Shown one piece after another: positions 1 to 8,416 of a stretch of 64,000 bases of DNA (positions are counted from its first letter, which is position 1; every line of letters begins with the position of its first letter). Under the pieces are notes generated by a model. That model was given only the letters and a program-made list of their open reading frames with translations. It did no database searches and was not told the origin of the DNA. The DNA lies in assembly GCF_049059935.1 (NCBI RefSeq), contig NZ_JBMGQR010000003.1:86313-150312 (forward strand). The letters are read 5' to 3'. A program made the position numbers and the translations under genes. The DNA is from JAURVT01 sp049059935 (GTDB lineage: Bacteria; Actinomycetota; Actinomycetes; Propionibacteriales; Nocardioidaceae).

Positions 1-1090
1 CCGGCACGGGCTGGCGCGGACGGTCGACCTGGACGGGCGCGGTGTCCTCGCCGTCGGTGCGACGCGGCTGCTCGCCGCGGGGCTCGGGGCGCTGCGGGAG
101 GCTCTCGCGACGCAGCGCGGGCTGCGAGGTGTCGCGACGCTTGGGCGTGCCGCCGTCGAAGCCGGCCGCGATGACCGTGACGCGGACCTCGTCACCCAGG
201 GCGTCGTCGATGACGGCACCGAAGATGATGTTGGCCTCCTCGTGCGCGGACTGGCTGACCAGCGCGGCGGCCTCGTTGATCTCGAACAGGCCGAGGTCGG
301 AGCCGCCGGCGATCGAGAGCAGGACGCCGTGCGCGCCGTCGATCGAGGCCTCGAGCAGCGGGCTGGACACCGCCATCTCGGCGGCGGCGACGGCGCGGTC
401 GTCGCCGCGGGCCGAGCCGATGCCCATGAGCGCCGAGCCGGCGTCGGACATGACCGACTTGACGTCGGCGAAGTCGAGGTTGATCAGGCCGGGCGTGGTG
501 ATCAGGTCGGTGATGCCCGAGACGCCCTGCAGCAGCACCTGGTCGGCCTGCTTGAACGCGTCGAGCACGCTGACGTTGCGGTCGCTGATCGACAGCAGCC
601 GGTCGTTCGGGATGACGATGAGGGTGTCGACCTCCTCGCGCAGCTGCTCGATGCCCTCGTCGGCCTGGTTCGCGCGGCGGCGACCCTCGAACGCGAAGGG
701 GCGGGTGACGACGCCGATGGTGAGCGCGCCGAGCGACCGGGCGATGCGGGCCACGACGGGCGCGCCCCCGGTGCCGGTGCCGCCGCCCTCGCCCGCAGTG
801 ACGAACACCATGTCGGCCCCCTTGAGGACCTCCTCGATGTCGTCCGCGTGGTCGTCGGCGGCCTGGGTGCCGGTCTCGGGGTTGGCGCCGGCGCCGAGGC
901 CCCGGGTGAGCTCGCGACCGATGTCGAGCTTGACGTCGGCGTCGCTCATGAGCAGCGCCTGCGCGTCGGTGTTGATCGCGATGAACTCGACGCCCTTGAG
1001 ACCGACCTCGATCATCCGGTTGACGGCGTTCACCCCGCCGCCGCCGATGCCGACGACCTTGATCACGGCCAGGTAGTTCTGAGCAGCCAC
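1..1090 (-). CDS. ftsZ: Cell division GTPase FtsZ (3' end outside window)
   Basis: Tubulin-like GTPase that polymerises into the Z ring at midcell. The gene reads leftward from a GTG at 1090 (product begins with AAQNYLAVIKVVGIGGGGVNAVNR) and remains open to the window edge, giving 363 codons; the family is usually near 400 residues in actinobacteria, so the C-terminal linker and conserved tail are missing. Visible motifs are the N-terminal GGGGVNA nucleotide loop, NTDAQAL, and the tubulin signature GEGGGTGTGGAP encoded around 765-795. A purine-rich GAGAGGG lies about 7 bases before the GTG. It is the last dcw gene seen, 280 bases downstream of ftsQ, and probably has its own promoter in that gap. 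Identity is very safe. Confidence 0.97.
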   Translation of the reverse strand, partial: MAAQNYLAVIKVVGIGGGGVNAVNRMIEVGLKGVEFIAINTDAQALLMSDADVKLDIGRELTRGLGAGANPETGTQAADDHADDIEEVLKGADMVFVTAGEGGGTGTGGAPVVARIARSLGALTIGVVTRPFAFEGRRRANQADEGIEQLREEVDTLIVIPNDRLLSISDRNVSVLDAFKQADQVLLQGVSGITDLITTPGLINLDFADVKSVMSDAGSALMGIGSARGDDRAVAAAEMAVSSPLLEASIDGAHGVLLSIAGGSDLGLFEINEAAALVSQSAHEEANIIFGAVIDDALGDEVRVTVIAAGFDGGTPKRRDTSQPALRRESLPQRPEPRGEQPRRTDGEDTAPVQVDRPRQPVP

Positions 1091-1117
1091 GGTGTGCCCT
1101 CTCGTGTCACGGGGTGT

Positions 1118-1150
1118 CCCTCAACTCTCACGCTCAAGTAGAGGGTTATA
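1118..1150 (-). promoter_or_regulatory. Candidate ftsZ promoter and palindromic operator
   Basis: Read on the minus strand there is a -10-like TATAAC (1150 to 1145) followed directly by an interrupted palindrome, CCCTCTACT and AGTTGAGGG separated by about ten bases (arms 1137-1145 and 1118-1126, 8 of 9 paired). Transcription from this box would start inside the palindrome and give a leader of about 48 bases. No convincing -35 hexamer is visible. The position suggests a regulator-controlled ftsZ promoter; this is inferred from sequence only. Confidence 0.5.
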
Positions 1151-1288
1151 GTTATGTCAGGTTGCTGATGAGAGGAACGCTACGGACGCGCACGCGCCCC
1201 GCGGCGCCGACACGCGGGTGTGGCGGCTGTGAATTGCACGGATGTGGTTCGGGACGCGTCGCGGCGACGGGCACCGCCCTCACCCACC

Positions 1289-1356
1289 GTTGGCGACGGC
1301 GGGAATCGGCGTATGGCCGCGTGGGGTGGCCATACGCCGATTCTCCCGTCGGCAAC
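1289..1356. repeat. Long hairpin between ftsQ and ftsZ
   Basis: Two arms of about 29-30 bases (1289-1318 and 1328-1356) are inverted copies around a 9-base loop; the inner 15 base pairs (AATCGGCGTATGGCC with its complement) are perfect and the outer parts have a few mismatches. It lies just after the ftsQ stop, so it could terminate the upstream dcw transcript, but it is much longer than a usual terminator and has no T run. Confidence 0.75.
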
Positions 1357-1370
1357 CGCGACCGCAGGCG

Positions 1371-2099
1371 TCAGGTGCGGGTGGTGGGGCGGGCAGGGGC
1401 GCTGACGTCGTAGACCTTGGCGGGCACCTCGAGCAGCGGGAGGAGCACCTCGGCCTTGCGGGCTGACTGCGACGCGCTCCCCCACCGCACCTGGTCGCCG
1501 CCGCTGAGCACCAGGGTGATGGCGTCCATGCTGGAGGCCTGGACGCGCTGCACGCGCCGTGCGACCTCGGGGTCGAGGGCGGTGACGACGCGCGCGATCT
1601 CGCGCAGCGCGTCGGTGCGTGCCGACTCGCCTCCCTCGGACGTGAGGGTGACGCTGGGCAGCCGCTTCGGGGCGCTGTCGTAGGTGCGGAACAGCACGCC
1701 CTCGGTGTCGAGGCCGCGGATGGTGTCGCCCTCGCGGACGACGGCGACGGCCTGCCGCTCGCGCACGTCGACCACCAGGGTGCGCGGCCAGGCGCGGGTG
1801 ACGGTGACCTCGCGGACGCGCGGCATCTGCTCGACGCGTCGCACCACGGCGTCGGTGTCGACGCGCGCGAGCGGGGTGGTGGACGCCACCGCGGCCTCGC
1901 GCCGCACGTCGGCGATCGACAGGGTGTCGAGACCCTCGACCTGCACCTGGCGGGCCGAGAGCAGGGTGGAGAAGCCCACCGCCCAGGTACCGGCCGCGAG
2001 CACCGCGACGACGAGCACGCCGACCACCCAGGGCCACCAGCGGCGCCGGCGGACGGCCTGGCGCCGACGGCGGAACCGGTCGAGGCCGAGGCCGCTCAC
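1371..2099 (-). CDS. ftsQ: Cell division protein FtsQ (DivIB)
   Basis: Bitopic divisome protein of the FtsQ-FtsL-FtsB subcomplex. The 242-residue product has a basic cytoplasmic tail rich in Arg (residues 1-22), one membrane segment (about 23-45, WWPWVVGVLVVAVLAAG), then an extracytoplasmic POTRA-type domain beginning with SARQVQVEGLDTLSIADVR and an FtsQ domain with PRVREVTVTRAWPRTLVVDV. The GTG start at 2099 overlaps the murC stop by four bases (GTGA), showing translational coupling. Length is typical for actinobacteria. It is the last gene before the hairpin-containing gap ahead of ftsZ. Confidence 0.95.
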   Translation of the reverse strand: MSGLGLDRFRRRRQAVRRRRWWPWVVGVLVVAVLAAGTWAVGFSTLLSARQVQVEGLDTLSIADVRREAAVASTTPLARVDTDAVVRRVEQMPRVREVTVTRAWPRTLVVDVRERQAVAVVREGDTIRGLDTEGVLFRTYDSAPKRLPSVTLTSEGGESARTDALREIARVVTALDPEVARRVQRVQASSMDAITLVLSGGDQVRWGSASQSARKAEVLLPLLEVPAKVYDVSAPARPTTRT

Positions 2100-3502
2100 G
2101 ACCGCTCCAGCAGCCCGAGCAGAGCGGGGGCGACGGTGGTGACGTCGCCGGCGCCGAGGGTGAGGACGAGGTCGCCGGGTCGGGCGAGCCCGTGCAGCTG
2201 CTCGGCCAGCTCGGGCAGCGGACGTCCGGCGTGCGCCTCGGTGCCTGCGGGGACGGCGTCGAGGACCAGCGCGGACGTGACGGCCGGGTCGGGGTCCTCG
2301 CGGGCGAGGTAGAGGTCGGCCACCACGACGACGTCGGCGCCGCCGAGCGCCTCGCCCATCCGGGCCCCGAACAGACGGGTGCGGCTCACCAGGTGCGGCT
2401 GGTAGGCGACGACGAGTCGTCCGTCGCCGGCCAGCGAGCGCGCCGCCTCGAGGTCGCCGACGATCTCGGTGGGGTGGTGCGCGTAGGAGTCGTAGACCCG
2501 GACGCCCGCCGCCTCGCCGATGCGCTCCATCCGTCGTCGCGCGCCGGCGTGCCGTCCGAGCCCCACGGCCAGCGCGTCGAAGGGCGCGCCCGTCTCGAGA
2601 CCGGCGGCCAGCGCGGCGAGGGCGTCGAGGACGTAGTGGCGCCCCGGGACGGCGAGCGTGACGGTGCCGAGCCGCTCCCCCGCGCGCTCGACGGCGAACG
2701 TGGTGCCGCCGTCGGCGGGGTGCAGGTCGGTGGCGCGGAGGTCGGCGTCGGGGGTGGTTCCCACGCCCACGACGCGCAGCCCGCGCCCGCGGGCGAGGTC
2801 GGCCAGGCGGGCCGCGCCCGGGTCGTCGGTGACGGCGACGACGAACCCGTCGTCCTCCACCCGGGCGACGAAGTCGGCGAAGGCGGCCTCGTAGGCCTCC
2901 TCGGTGCCCCAGGTGTCGAGGTGGTCGGCGTCGACGTTGGTGACGACGGCCCCGTGCGGGCGGTACTCCAGGAACGCGCCGTCGCTCTCGTCGGCCTCGG
3001 CGACGAACGGCTCGCCGTCACCCCCGGCGTTGCCGCCGAGCGTGGCCACCTCGGCGCCGATGGCGTAGGTGGGGTCGAGCCCGGCCTCCAGCAGCGCGGA
3101 GGTGAGCATCGAGGTGGTGGTGGTCTTGCCGTGGGTGCCGGCCACGGCGATCACGGACCGGCCGAGCATCAAGGACAGCAGGCCGGCCGAGCGCGGGTAG
3201 AGCCGCAGGCCCAGGCGACGTGCCTCGACGACCTCGGGGTTGTCCTCGCGGACGGCGGTGGACACCACGAGCGTGTCGACGCCCTCGACCTGCGAGGCGT
3301 CGTGGCCGACGAACGTGCGGGCCCCCTCGGCGGCGAGCGCGCGCAGCACGACGGAGTCCTGGCCGTCGCTGCCGCTGACGGGCACGCCGCGGCGCATCAG
3401 CAGCCGGGCGATCGCCGACAGCCCGGCGCCGCCGATCCCGACGAGGTGCACGCGTCCGAGCTCCTCGGGAGGCAGGACTGCCAGCGGCACCTCGAGCCTC
3501 AC
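2096..3502 (-). CDS. murC: UDP-N-acetylmuramate--L-alanine ligase MurC
   Basis: Cytoplasmic Mur ligase that adds L-alanine to UDP-MurNAc using ATP. The 468-residue protein has the N-terminal Rossmann fold (VHLVGIGGAGLSAIARLL), the ATP-binding loop AGTHGKTTTTS, the central domain with EADESDGAFL and a C-terminal domain with YDSYAHHPTEI, all classical MurC motifs. I chose the GTG at 3502 because it overlaps the murG stop (GTGA) and gives the usual N terminus; upstream in-frame sequence belongs to murG in another frame. It lies between murG and ftsQ in the dcw cluster. Confidence 0.96.
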   Translation of the reverse strand: MRLEVPLAVLPPEELGRVHLVGIGGAGLSAIARLLMRRGVPVSGSDGQDSVVLRALAAEGARTFVGHDASQVEGVDTLVVSTAVREDNPEVVEARRLGLRLYPRSAGLLSLMLGRSVIAVAGTHGKTTTTSMLTSALLEAGLDPTYAIGAEVATLGGNAGGDGEPFVAEADESDGAFLEYRPHGAVVTNVDADHLDTWGTEEAYEAAFADFVARVEDDGFVVAVTDDPGAARLADLARGRGLRVVGVGTTPDADLRATDLHPADGGTTFAVERAGERLGTVTLAVPGRHYVLDALAALAAGLETGAPFDALAVGLGRHAGARRRMERIGEAAGVRVYDSYAHHPTEIVGDLEAARSLAGDGRLVVAYQPHLVSRTRLFGARMGEALGGADVVVVADLYLAREDPDPAVTSALVLDAVPAGTEAHAGRPLPELAEQLHGLARPGDLVLTLGAGDVTTVAPALLGLLERS

Positions 3503-4584
3503 GACCGCACCGCCGCGAGCACCATCTGCGCGAGGACGACGTCGGCGTCGTTCGGCACCAGGCCCGAGGCGGCCCGCGACATGTGCGCGAGCCGGGCGGG
3601 GTCGGTCACGAGGCGCACGACGACGTTCTCGATCCACTCGGGCACGAGGGCGTCGTCGTCGATGAGCAGCGCTCCCCCGGCCTCGACCACGGCGTGCGCG
3701 TTGAGCGCCTGCTCGCCGTTGCCGTGGGGCAGCGGGACGAAGACGGCGGGCAGGCCCACCGACGACACCTCGGTGACGGTGTTGGCGCCGGAGCGGCAGA
3801 GCACGAGGTCGGCGGCGGCGTAGGCGAGGTCCATCCGGTCGACGAAGCCGCGCACCTGGTAGGGCGGGTCGCCGGCGACGCGCGACGGCTCGACCTCGTC
3901 GGTGCGTCCGGCGACGTGCAGCACCTGCACGCCGGCGTCGGCCAGCGCCCGGGACGCGCCCGACACCGCGTGGTTGATGCTGCGGGCGCCCTGCGAGCCG
4001 CCGGTGACGAGCAGCGTCGGACGGTCGGCGTCGAGGCCGAACGCCTCGCGTCCCTCCGCGCGGGTGGCGGCGCGGTCGAGCGAGGAGATGGCACGACGGA
4101 TCGGCAGGCCGATGAAGCGGGCGTGCGCGAGGTCGGTGTCGGGGAAGCTGGTGGCGACGTGCCGGGTGAACCGGGCGCCCAGCTTGTTGGCGACGCCCGG
4201 CAGCGCGTTGCCCTCGTGGACGACGATCGGCAGCTTGCGGCGACGGGCCGCCAGGTAGGCCGGCACCGACACGTACCCGCCGAAGCCGACGACGACGTCG
4301 GGCTCCACCCGGTCGAAGACGCGGGCGGTGTCGCGGACGGCGCGGCGCAGGTTGAGCGGCAGCAGCGCGAGGTCCTTGCTCGGGCGGCGCGGCAGCGGCA
4401 CCGGGGGCACCAGCTCGAGCGGGTAGCCCGCCGCGGGGACGAGGTCGACCTCGAGCCCGCGCGGGGTGCCGAGGCAGGTGATCTCGACGTCGGCGTCGAT
4501 CTCGGTGAGCGCGGCGGCGGTGGCGAGCAGCGGGGACGTGTGACCGGCGGTGCCGCCACCGGCGAGCAGGACGCGAGGGGCCAC
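3499..4584 (-). CDS. murG: UDP-N-acetylglucosamine--lipid I GlcNAc transferase MurG
   Basis: GT28 glycosyltransferase that converts lipid I to lipid II on the inner membrane face. The 361-residue product starts with the acceptor-binding glycine-rich loop LLAGGGTAGHTSPLLA and has a second Gly-rich loop (VVGFGGYVSVPA), TGGSQGARSINHAV, and the donor-site region LCRSGANTVTEVSSVGLPAVFVP with HGNGEQALNA. The GTG at 4584 gives the family N terminus and sits two bases after the ftsW stop. Order ftsW-murG-murC is the standard actinobacterial one. Confidence 0.96.
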   Translation of the reverse strand: MAPRVLLAGGGTAGHTSPLLATAAALTEIDADVEITCLGTPRGLEVDLVPAAGYPLELVPPVPLPRRPSKDLALLPLNLRRAVRDTARVFDRVEPDVVVGFGGYVSVPAYLAARRRKLPIVVHEGNALPGVANKLGARFTRHVATSFPDTDLAHARFIGLPIRRAISSLDRAATRAEGREAFGLDADRPTLLVTGGSQGARSINHAVSGASRALADAGVQVLHVAGRTDEVEPSRVAGDPPYQVRGFVDRMDLAYAAADLVLCRSGANTVTEVSSVGLPAVFVPLPHGNGEQALNAHAVVEAGGALLIDDDALVPEWIENVVVRLVTDPARLAHMSRAASGLVPNDADVVLAQMVLAAVRS

Positions 4585-4586
4585 GC

Positions 4587-5834
4587 TCAGCGCCCCCGAG
4601 CGGGCTGCGACGGGGCGGACCGACGGCGCTTGGCCGCCTTGAGCGCGGCCTGCGCGCCGGGCTCGCGGCGGGCGAACCCGACCAGCAGCCCGATGGCCAC
4701 CAGGGTGGGCAGCAGCGCCGACCCGCCGTAGGAGATCAGAGGGAGCGGGATGCCGATCACCGGGAGCACGCCGAGGACCATACCGAGGTTGATCAAGGCC
4801 TGGGCGAGCAGCCAGACGGTGATGCCGGCGGCCGCGAACCGGATGAACGGCTCGGTCGTGCGGGTGGCGATCCGCAGGCCGGAGTAGGCCAGCAGGACGA
4901 ACAGCGCGAGCACCACGAGCGTGCCGAACAGGCCGAGCTCCTCGCCGATCACGGCGAAGATGAAGTCGGTGTGCGCCTCGGGGAGCGTGCCCCACTTCTG
5001 CCGGCTGGCGCCGAGGCCGACGCCCCAGAACTGGCCGGACGCCAGGCCCATCAGCCCGTGCGCGGCCTGCCAGCCGCCGTCGTGGATGTCGGCGAACGGG
5101 TCGCGGAAGCCGAGCAGCCGCTTGACGCGCACCTCGTCGCTGGCCGCGAAGAACGTGACGACCGCGGCGAGCGCACCCATGAACACGACGAAGATCTTCA
5201 TCGGCAGCCCGGCGACCCAGAGCAGGCCGGTGATGATCGCGAACAGCACGAGCGCGGTGCCGAGGTCGCGCTGGGCGACGACGATCATCGCGACGAGGAG
5301 GGCGACGGGCAGCATCGGGACGAGCAGGTGCTTGGGGTCGTGCAGCACCTTCTCCTTGCGGGCGAACAGGTCGGCCACCCAGAGCACGAGCGCCAGCTTG
5401 GCGATCTCGGAGGGCTGGATGGTGAAGGGCCCGCCGAAGGACAGCCAGTTCTGGTTGCCGTTGACCTCGACGCCGAGGCCCGGCACGAACGTGAGGGCGA
5501 GCAGCACGATCGCCAGCGCCAGGGCGGGGTAGGCGGCGAGGCGGATCACGCGCAGCGGCAGGCGCGAGGCGACCAGCGCGGCCGGGAGCCCGGCCGCCAC
5601 CCAGATCATCTGCTTGGAGAACACGAACCAGGAGCTGCCGTAGGTCGTGTAGGAGGTGACCGAGCTGGCGCTCTGCACCATGACGACGCCGAGGGCGAGC
5701 AGCAGCGTGCCGACGCCGAGCACCAGGTGGTACGAGGTGAGCGGGCGGTCGAGCGCCTCGCGGACCGCGGCGAACCACGAGGCCGACGCGGCGCCGGGCT
5801 CGCGGGGTGGGCGACGCTGGGCGGTGGTGCTCAC
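4587..5834 (-). CDS. ftsW: Septal peptidoglycan polymerase FtsW (SEDS family)
   Basis: Polytopic SEDS glycosyltransferase that polymerises lipid II with FtsI at the septum. The 415-residue sequence has a hydrophilic N terminus, about ten hydrophobic segments, and SEDS signatures such as GNQNWLSFGGPFTIQPSEIAKLALVLW and the C-terminal IGIPLPLISYGGSALLPTLVAIGLL. It starts with GTG at 5834, 39 bases after the murD stop, and is followed almost directly by murG. The name FtsW rather than RodA rests on its place in the dcw cluster. Confidence 0.95.
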   Translation of the reverse strand: MSTTAQRRPPREPGAASASWFAAVREALDRPLTSYHLVLGVGTLLLALGVVMVQSASSVTSYTTYGSSWFVFSKQMIWVAAGLPAALVASRLPLRVIRLAAYPALALAIVLLALTFVPGLGVEVNGNQNWLSFGGPFTIQPSEIAKLALVLWVADLFARKEKVLHDPKHLLVPMLPVALLVAMIVVAQRDLGTALVLFAIITGLLWVAGLPMKIFVVFMGALAAVVTFFAASDEVRVKRLLGFRDPFADIHDGGWQAAHGLMGLASGQFWGVGLGASRQKWGTLPEAHTDFIFAVIGEELGLFGTLVVLALFVLLAYSGLRIATRTTEPFIRFAAAGITVWLLAQALINLGMVLGVLPVIGIPLPLISYGGSALLPTLVAIGLLVGFARREPGAQAALKAAKRRRSAPSQPARGR

Positions 5835-5873
5835 GCCGGGGGCCTCCTGCGGGTCGGCCGCCGGCTCCGGCGG

Positions 5874-7355
5874 TCAGGCTGGTCGGTCGCTGCTCTCGTC
5901 GGGGGCGGCTCCACCGGTCCGGTCCAGGACGGACCGGGCGAAGGCGTCGCCCCGTGCTGCGTAGCTGGCGAACTGGTCCATGGACGCGCATCCCGGCGCC
6001 AGCAGCACCACGTCGCCGGGGTGGGCGAGCGAGGCAGCCACGTCGGTGACGCGGTCCATGAGGTCATCCTCGCCCGCGTCGACCGTCCGGACGGGGACCT
6101 GCGGCGCGTGTCGTCGCAACGCGTCGGCGATGACGTCGCGGTCGCGCCCGATGAGGACGACGCCGCGCATCCGCTCGCTCGCCGCGAGCACGAGGTCGTC
6201 GAACGTGGCGCCCTTGGCCAGCCCGCCGGCGACCCACACGACGTGGTCGTAGGCCCGCAGCGACGCCAGCGCCGCGTGCGGGTTGGTGGCCTTGGAGTCG
6301 TCGACCCAAATGACGCCGCCGTCGGTGGCGACGGTCTCGATCCGATGGGCGTCGGGACGGAACCCGCGCAGGCCGTCGCGCACCGCGCTCTGCGGGACGC
6401 CGTGCGCCCGGGCGAGCGACGCCGCCGCGAGCGCGTTGGCGACGTTGTGGGGAGCGGCCGGGCTGATGTCGGCGACGGTGCCGAGCTCGGCGGCGCTGCT
6501 GCCGCGCTCCTCGACGAACGCGCGGTCGGCGAGCACGTCGTCGACCACGCCCACCATGCCGACCGAGGGGATCCCGAGGGTGAACCCGACCGCACGGCAC
6601 CCCTCGACGACGTCGGCCTCGCGCACGAGCTCCTCGGTGGCGGGGTCCTGCACGTTGTAGACGCACGCGAGCTGGGCCTGGTGGTAGATCCGGCCCTTGG
6701 CCGCGCGGTACCCCTCGGCGCCGCCGTGCCAGTCCCAGTGGTCGGGGGCGAGGTTGAGCACCACCGCGGCCTGCGCCGACATCGAGGACGACCAGTGCAG
6801 CTGGAAGCTGGACAGCTCGACGGCCAGCACGTCGAACCCGGCGGGGTCCATGACGGCCTGGATCACCGGGGTGCCGACGTTGCCGACGGCGGCCGAGGTG
6901 AGCCCGGCGGCACGCAGCATCGCGTCGAGCATCTGGACGGTGGTGGTCTTGCCGTTCGTGCCGGTGACGGCGAGCCAGGGGGCGGCGTCCTCGTCGCGCA
7001 GGCGCCAGGCCAGCTCGACCTCGCCCCAGACCGGGACGCCGCGGGCGACGGCCTCGGTCAGCAGCGGCGCGGTGGGCGGCCAGCCGGGCGAGGTGACGAC
7101 GAGGTCGACGTCGGCCGGCAGCGCGGCGGTGGAGCCGGGGCCGAGACGGATGGTGGCGCCGAGGATCTCCAGGATGGTGGCCTTCTCGACCATCGACGCG
7201 TGCTCGGACTCGTCGAGGACCGTGACCGTGGCCCCGAGGTGGTTGAGCGCGTCGGCCGCGGCGAACCCGCTGACGCCGAACCCGGCGACGACGACGCGGA
7301 CGCCGTCCCAGGTCGACCGGCGGTGCAGGGCCCGGACGTCGCGCGACGACGTCAT
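5874..7355 (-). CDS. murD: UDP-MurNAc-L-alanine--D-glutamate ligase MurD
   Basis: Mur ligase that adds D-glutamate to UDP-MurNAc-L-Ala. The 493-residue product has an N-terminal Rossmann-like segment (VVVAGFGVSGFAAADAL), the ATP loop VTGTNGKTTTVQML, the central ELSSFQLHWS and LNLAPDHWDWH motifs, and the C-terminal VWVDDSKATNPHAA and WVAGGLAKGA stretches. ATG at 7355 overlaps the mraY stop (ATGA). The last 25 or so residues are a low-complexity tail. Slightly longer than E. coli MurD, normal for actinobacteria. Confidence 0.95.
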   Translation of the reverse strand: MTSSRDVRALHRRSTWDGVRVVVAGFGVSGFAAADALNHLGATVTVLDESEHASMVEKATILEILGATIRLGPGSTAALPADVDLVVTSPGWPPTAPLLTEAVARGVPVWGEVELAWRLRDEDAAPWLAVTGTNGKTTTVQMLDAMLRAAGLTSAAVGNVGTPVIQAVMDPAGFDVLAVELSSFQLHWSSSMSAQAAVVLNLAPDHWDWHGGAEGYRAAKGRIYHQAQLACVYNVQDPATEELVREADVVEGCRAVGFTLGIPSVGMVGVVDDVLADRAFVEERGSSAAELGTVADISPAAPHNVANALAAASLARAHGVPQSAVRDGLRGFRPDAHRIETVATDGGVIWVDDSKATNPHAALASLRAYDHVVWVAGGLAKGATFDDLVLAASERMRGVVLIGRDRDVIADALRRHAPQVPVRTVDAGEDDLMDRVTDVAASLAHPGDVVLLAPGCASMDQFASYAARGDAFARSVLDRTGGAAPDESSDRPA

Positions 7356-8416
7356 GACCCGACGACCCACTCGGCGTAGAAGATGCCCAGCCCGAGCGCG
7401 ACGCACAGCCCGCTGATGATCCAGAACCGGACCACGATCGTGATCTCGGCCCAGCCGAGCAGCTCGAAGTGGTGCTGCAGCGGCGCCATCCGGAACAGCC
7501 GCTTGCCCTTGGTCGCCTTGAACCACCCGACCTGCAGGATCACCGACATCGTGATGATGACGAACAGGCCGCCGATGACGGCCAGCAGCAGGTCGGTGCG
7601 CGTCATCACCGCGAAGCCGGCCATCACCCCGCCGAGCGACAGCGACCCGGTGTCGCCCATGAAGATCTTGGCCGGCGAGGTGTTCCACCACAGGAACCCG
7701 AAGCAGGCGCCGGTGAGGGCCGCGGCGACGACGGCGAGGTCGAGCGGGTCGCGCACCTCGTAGCAGCGGGCGCCCTCGTTGAGCGCGCAGGACTGCCCGC
7801 TCTGCCAGATGTTGATCAGCATGTAGGCGCCGAACACCATGACCGAGGCGCCGGTGGCCAGGCCGTCGAGGCCGTCGGTGAGGTTGACGCCGTTGCTGGT
7901 GCCCCAGACCATCACGAGCACCCAGATGACGATGAGGACGGACGGGAGCTCCCAGCCGCGCAGGTCGCGGATGAACGAGATGCCGGTGGACATCGGGGTG
8001 ACGCCGTTGCCGTCCTCGAACTGCAGCGCGAGCACGGCGAACACCAGCGCCACCGCGGCCTGGCCGGCGAGCTTGGCCTTGGACCGAAGGCCCAGGCTGC
8101 GCTGCTTGGCGACCTTGATGTAGTCGTCGAGGAACCCCACGAAGCCCAGGCCGCAGAACAGGAACAGCAGCAGCACCGCGGACGCGGACGGCGGCGTCTG
8201 GGTGATCAGCTTGGCCATCGCGTACGCGAGGACCACCGAGAGCATGATCACCAGGCCACCCATGGTGGGGGTGCCGCGCTTGGTGTGGTGCGAGGTCGGG
8301 CCGTCGTCGCGGATCAGCTGGCCGTAGTTCTTGCGGACCAGGACCCCGATGGCCAGGCGGGTGCCCAGCAGAGTGCCGAGGAGGCCGAAACCACCGCCGA
8401 GGAGGATCGCTCTCAT
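7352..8416 (-). CDS. mraY: Phospho-MurNAc-pentapeptide transferase MraY
   Basis: Integral membrane enzyme that transfers phospho-MurNAc-pentapeptide from UDP to undecaprenyl phosphate, forming lipid I. The 354-residue product has about ten membrane segments and the family motifs GPTSHHTKRGTPTMGGL, GFLDDYIKV (Asp-rich Mg site), NLTDGLDGLATG, FLWWNTSPAKIFMGDTGSLSLGG and the C-terminal PLQHHFELLGW. The ATG at 8416 overlaps the murF stop. Highly conserved, identity certain. Confidence 0.97.
   Translation of the reverse strand: MRAILLGGGFGLLGTLLGTRLAIGVLVRKNYGQLIRDDGPTSHHTKRGTPTMGGLVIMLSVVLAYAMAKLITQTPPSASAVLLLFLFCGLGFVGFLDDYIKVAKQRSLGLRSKAKLAGQAAVALVFAVLALQFEDGNGVTPMSTGISFIRDLRGWELPSVLIVIWVLVMVWGTSNGVNLTDGLDGLATGASVMVFGAYMLINIWQSGQSCALNEGARCYEVRDPLDLAVVAAALTGACFGFLWWNTSPAKIFMGDTGSLSLGGVMAGFAVMTRTDLLLAVIGGLFVIITMSVILQVGWFKATKGKRLFRMAPLQHHFELLGWAEITIVVRFWIISGLCVALGLGIFYAEWVVGS

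Noticed and set aside
1152..1355. 67-codon frame in the ftsQ-ftsZ gap
   Set aside because: It spans the long hairpin, has Arg/Pro-rich sequence and no ribosome binding site.
2192..3823. Plus-strand 543-codon frame opposite murC and murG
   Set aside because: Antisense shadow; murC and murG motifs are complete on the minus strand.
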